Part shown: positions 6,811 through 8,424 of the stretch, piece after piece
How the letters are laid out: each line of letters opens with the position of its first letter
Numbering within the stretch: position 1 is the first letter of the stretch
Assembly (NCBI GenBank): GCA_039029935.1
Contig: JBCCFC010000577.1
Span: forward strand, 1 to 8,424
Length of the DNA: 8,424 bases
From: G039029935 sp039029935
Lineage (GTDB): Bacteria; Chloroflexota; Anaerolineae; Caldilineales; Caldilineaceae
Direction of reading: 5' to 3'
Made by a program: the position numbers and the translations under genes
Notes under the pieces: generated by a model
Databases searched by the model: none
What the model saw: only the letters and a program-made list of their open reading frames with translations
Told to the model about the DNA's origin: nothing

Positions 6811-6831
6811 TGTGGTTGTTGCCATCGTAAC

Positions 6832-6863
6832 ACGGGCATCCTGCCCGTATCGGGCTTTGCCCG
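6832..6863. repeat. REP-like pair of adjacent hairpins
   Basis: ACGGGCA (6832-6838) pairs with TGCCCGT (6842-6848) over a 3-nt loop, then CGGGC (6851-6855) pairs with GCCCG (6859-6863) over TTT. The four arms are alternately the same word and its complement, so arm 2 can instead pair with arm 3. Short tandem CGGGC/GCCCG hairpins of this kind are common as repetitive extragenic palindromes in bacterial genomes. No second copy is present in this window. It lies just upstream of the secreted-protein start and would be in its 5' leader if transcription begins further up. Confidence 0.6.
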
Positions 6864-6937
6864 AAGTTGATATTAGACTACGGCAAACAACTCCTTTGTT
6901 TTGCAGAATGTTATCTTGACTTTGAATAATTTTTTAT

Positions 6938-6964
6938 GGATGAGAAGTGCCGGCTTTCTCATCC
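6938..6964. other. Stem-loop in the upstream region of the secreted-protein gene
   Basis: GGATGAGAA (6938-6946) and TTCTCATCC (6956-6964) form a perfect 9-bp stem around a 9-nt loop containing GCCGGC. No U-run follows the stem on the minus strand (it is followed by an A-run), and none follows on the plus strand, so it is not a standard terminator for either direction. A 3' structure of the upstream regulator mRNA or a leader element of the secreted-protein gene are the open options. Confidence 0.5.
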
Positions 6965-6984
6965 ACGATTAACCCGACATTTGC

Positions 6985-7018
6985 AAACGCTGTTGGCAGG
7001 ATACGCAGGGCGGCGTTT
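6985..7018 (+). other. Weak stem with T-run, role unclear
   Basis: AAACGC (6985-6990) pairs with GCGTTT (7013-7018), extended inward by a T-G and a G-C pair, and a T-run overlaps the right arm (7016-7020). It would act as a terminator only for plus-strand transcription, and no plus-strand gene precedes it. The rest of the 6864-7116 gap is AT-rich and shows no gene; I found no convincing promoter for the secreted-protein gene there. Confidence 0.25.
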
Positions 7019-7116
7019 TTGTTATGTAGAAAGGCTTACCTAAAAATGGGGGCTAGGGGCAAATATGAACATTGTTAATAGTTTCGTAATACTTTTTTAA
7101 TATGGGTATAGGGGAT

Positions 7117-8271
7117 TCATTCGACCATAGCTATGAAACCACTCTCAACTTTTAACGCTTCCGCAATCAACTGGTTCACCAGCACACTCTCCAAGAATGA
7201 TATACGCAACATCTCATCCGTCAACTTTGCCGCCCACTGTTGAAACTGACCCACCGTCAATGCCAGATGTGTTTTGCCCACGCCACCCATACCCAGCAGC
7301 GTCACCAGTCGATGACGGGGATTGCAGAGATAGTCGATAGTACTTGCAACAAAATCATCTTGCCCCCAGAGTGGGGTTAAGGGGGCGGGACAGATGGGGG
7401 TCGTTGGCGTATTGCGCTTCTCATGATAATCAGCGGGGTGCGCTTGGTTGGGTGATGACAGTTGCACTGGTGCTTGCAATTCATGCGCCGCTACTGTGGG
7501 TGATGGATCATTTGGGACAGCACGAATCCGCTCGGCCAGCCGCTCACTCTCTGCATTGGGCGTAACATCCAACTCGCGATGCAAGACCGTTGTCAACGTC
7601 GCGTACTGCTCCAATGCTGCCCATCGCTGTCCATCTTGATACAGCAGCTTCATCTTGAGTTGATGCGCCTCTTCATGCCAAGGGACCATTGTCAATAGTC
7701 GGTCGCTATCCACATGTGCCTGTGCATGATTGCCGACAGCCATCATGCGCTCTGCCAATTGATAGAGTAAGTCCGTGACCTGTGTGCTTAAGCCATCACG
7801 CGTACCGTCAACCCATTCATTAAAGTTGGGGGCATCGGGCAGCATGAACCCATCCAAGAAGTCACCACGATAGCGGTCTACCACATTGCGCGCCCACCCG
7901 ACCGCCCGATTGTTCTCCAGCGGTGTCTGTGCATGGTCAAGGTCGCGCATAAGTTGTTGAAGGTCAACGCCTTCAAGCGCGGTGGATGTCAGTGCCAACT
8001 CATCCGGTGTGATATGCAGGTACGCATCCAACACACGCCGCACCTCGACCAGACGATTCCGCAGCACCCGACGCCCCACGTTGTGTGTACTTTCCGGCCA
8101 CATCAAGTTGACCAAGTGGGTGCGTGTCTGTGTCTGCCCCGTTGTGGCAAGATAATAGACCAAGGCCGACGCCTTGGCATACCGAAAGGTATGGTGGCTA
8201 CCTGCCAAAGAGATTTGAGGGATACCCATCAACTGAATAGATAGTTCATTTTTTTCGCTTTGTATATCCAT
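7117..8271 (-). CDS. SARP-family regulator with truncated STAND NTPase domain
   Basis: This is a 384-residue protein from the ATG at 8271; a TTG one codon earlier is also in frame. Residues 10-100 form an OmpR-type winged helix (FRYAKASALVYYLATTG, then VLRNRLVEVRRVLDAYL). Residues 105-250 are the bacterial transcriptional activator domain, a helical repeat (DRYRGDFLDGFMLPDAPNFNEWVDGTRD, then RELDVTPNAESERLAERI). A proline-rich linker leads to PLWGQDDFVA and LVTLLGMGGVGKTHLAL, the Walker A motif of an NB-ARC/STAND ATPase (about 327-334). After roughly 45 further residues, partly degenerate but still showing FLESVL.VNQLI.AEAL, the protein stops. Relatives usually continue for several hundred residues with Walker B and TPR sensor repeats. 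The sequence beyond the stop is AT-rich and shows no continuation, so a 3' deletion is likely. The DNA-binding and BTAD parts appear whole and might act without sensor control. Targets are unknown; the secreted-protein gene lies directly downstream. Confidence 0.88.
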   Translation of the reverse strand: MDIQSEKNELSIQLMGIPQISLAGSHHTFRYAKASALVYYLATTGQTQTRTHLVNLMWPESTHNVGRRVLRNRLVEVRRVLDAYLHITPDELALTSTALEGVDLQQLMRDLDHAQTPLENNRAVGWARNVVDRYRGDFLDGFMLPDAPNFNEWVDGTRDGLSTQVTDLLYQLAERMMAVGNHAQAHVDSDRLLTMVPWHEEAHQLKMKLLYQDGQRWAALEQYATLTTVLHRELDVTPNAESERLAERIRAVPNDPSPTVAAHELQAPVQLSSPNQAHPADYHEKRNTPTTPICPAPLTPLWGQDDFVASTIDYLCNPRHRLVTLLGMGGVGKTHLALTVGQFQQWAAKLTDEMLRISFLESVLVNQLIAEALKVESGFIAMVE

Positions 8272-8289
8272 CAACTCAAACTTTCATAG

Positions 8290-8318
8290 ATTATAACCAG
8301 ACTCAATTAAGACAAATA
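8290..8318 (-). promoter_or_regulatory. Promoter of the SARP-type regulator
   Basis: On the minus strand a consensus TATAAT (8295-8290) lies 18 bases before the ATG at 8271, predicting a leader of only about a dozen bases. At 17-bp spacing the -35 is a poor TATTTG (8318-8313), so activity would rest on the -10 or on an activator. Confidence 0.5.
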
Positions 8319-8424
8319 ATGTATCTTCCCTGATGAAATGGTGCGAAATGATGCAAAATTATGCCGATGACGCCGCCGATGACGCTGCCGATGACGCCGC
8401 CAATGACGCCCCATGTGTATGATA
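8303..8424 (-). CDS. Possible C-terminal end of a glycine-zipper-like membrane protein (partial)
   Basis: A minus-strand frame enters from the right edge and stops at TGA 8305-8303, giving about 39 residues. It begins SYTWGVIGGVIGSVIGGVIG, which resembles a small-residue-rich membrane segment, then has a polar tail ending in RYIICLN. The hydrophobic part is encoded entirely by the 12-bp tandem repeat, so the reading may be a by-product of a non-coding repeat. A plus-strand frame through the same repeat (ATG 8333 to TGA 8422) would encode an ADDA-type 29-residue peptide but has no SD. I cannot decide without the sequence to the right. Confidence 0.3.
   Translation of the reverse strand, partial: SYTWGVIGGVIGSVIGGVIGIILHHFAPFHQGRYIICLN
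8363..8410. repeat. 12-bp x 4 tandem repeat
   Basis: GCCGATGACGCC, GCCGATGACGCT, GCCGATGACGCC and GCCAATGACGCC run head to tail, with one substitution each in the second and fourth units. The unit length is a multiple of three, and it is open in several frames on both strands. It is upstream of the regulator promoter and starts 45 bases beyond its predicted -35. Confidence 0.95.

Noticed and set aside
6860..6900. A short leader peptide after AAAGGAG upstream of the secreted-protein gene
   Set aside because: The only nearby starts are TTG codons with zero or poor spacing and frames of two to five codons; no support.
6826..6930. A c-di-GMP riboswitch suggested by GGGCAAAGCCC upstream of the secreted-protein gene
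   Set aside because: The GCAAAGCC-like word is simply one REP-like hairpin; the other conserved GGCAAACC element and three-way junction of that class are not present.

Overview
The window looks like a chromosomal segment of a free-living bacterium, and Chloroflexota (Anaerolineae, Caldilineae or Ardenticatenia type) is the best guess. This rests on a SARP/BTAD regulator that runs into a STAND-type NTPase, a very large secreted CHRD plus Spondin_N protein, and a secreted protein ending in a hydrophobic 'VYIPLIMTR' tail, which I associate with exported proteins of that phylum. No rRNA, tRNA or marker gene is present, so the assignment is an inference.

Layout from left to right. Positions 21-170 (+) hold the C-terminal tail of a SnoaL-like protein, cut off by an in-frame stop. 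Positions 230-1420 (+) encode a complete Gfo/Idh/MocA-family NAD(P)-dependent oxidoreductase. A long hairpin at 1434-1479 separates it from a convergent minus-strand toxin-antitoxin pair: brnT (toxin, 1753-2031) followed by the overlapping brnA (antitoxin, 1503-1790). The pair has a near-consensus promoter placed so close to the brnT ATG that the mRNA should be leaderless, with a perfect 10-bp palindrome in the promoter spacer that could be the BrnA operator.

Most of the window (2281-6795, -) is one gene of about 1500 codons. It encodes a signal peptide, one CHRD domain and six Spondin_N-like domains arranged as two copies of a three-domain block (A-B-C-A-B-C). It ends at a strong strand-specific intrinsic terminator (2197-2252). 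Its translation probably starts at a GTG (6795) behind a GGGAGGG ribosome-binding site rather than at the ATG 30 bases upstream. Its 5' region carries a pair of REP-like hairpins (6832-6863) and another stem-loop (6938-6964).

Upstream on the same strand (7117-8271) is a SARP-type activator: winged helix, BTAD, then the Walker A motif of a STAND NTPase, after which the protein degenerates and stops. The rest of the NTPase and the usual sensor repeats are missing. The right edge holds a 12-bp x 4 tandem repeat (8363-8410) that lies inside a possible minus-strand reading frame with a glycine-zipper-like sequence.

Functionally the genes look independent: a sugar or inositol-type dehydrogenase, an addiction or stress module, and a surface protein whose nearest upstream neighbour is a regulator. 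Control of the surface-protein gene by that regulator is possible, but only gene order supports it.
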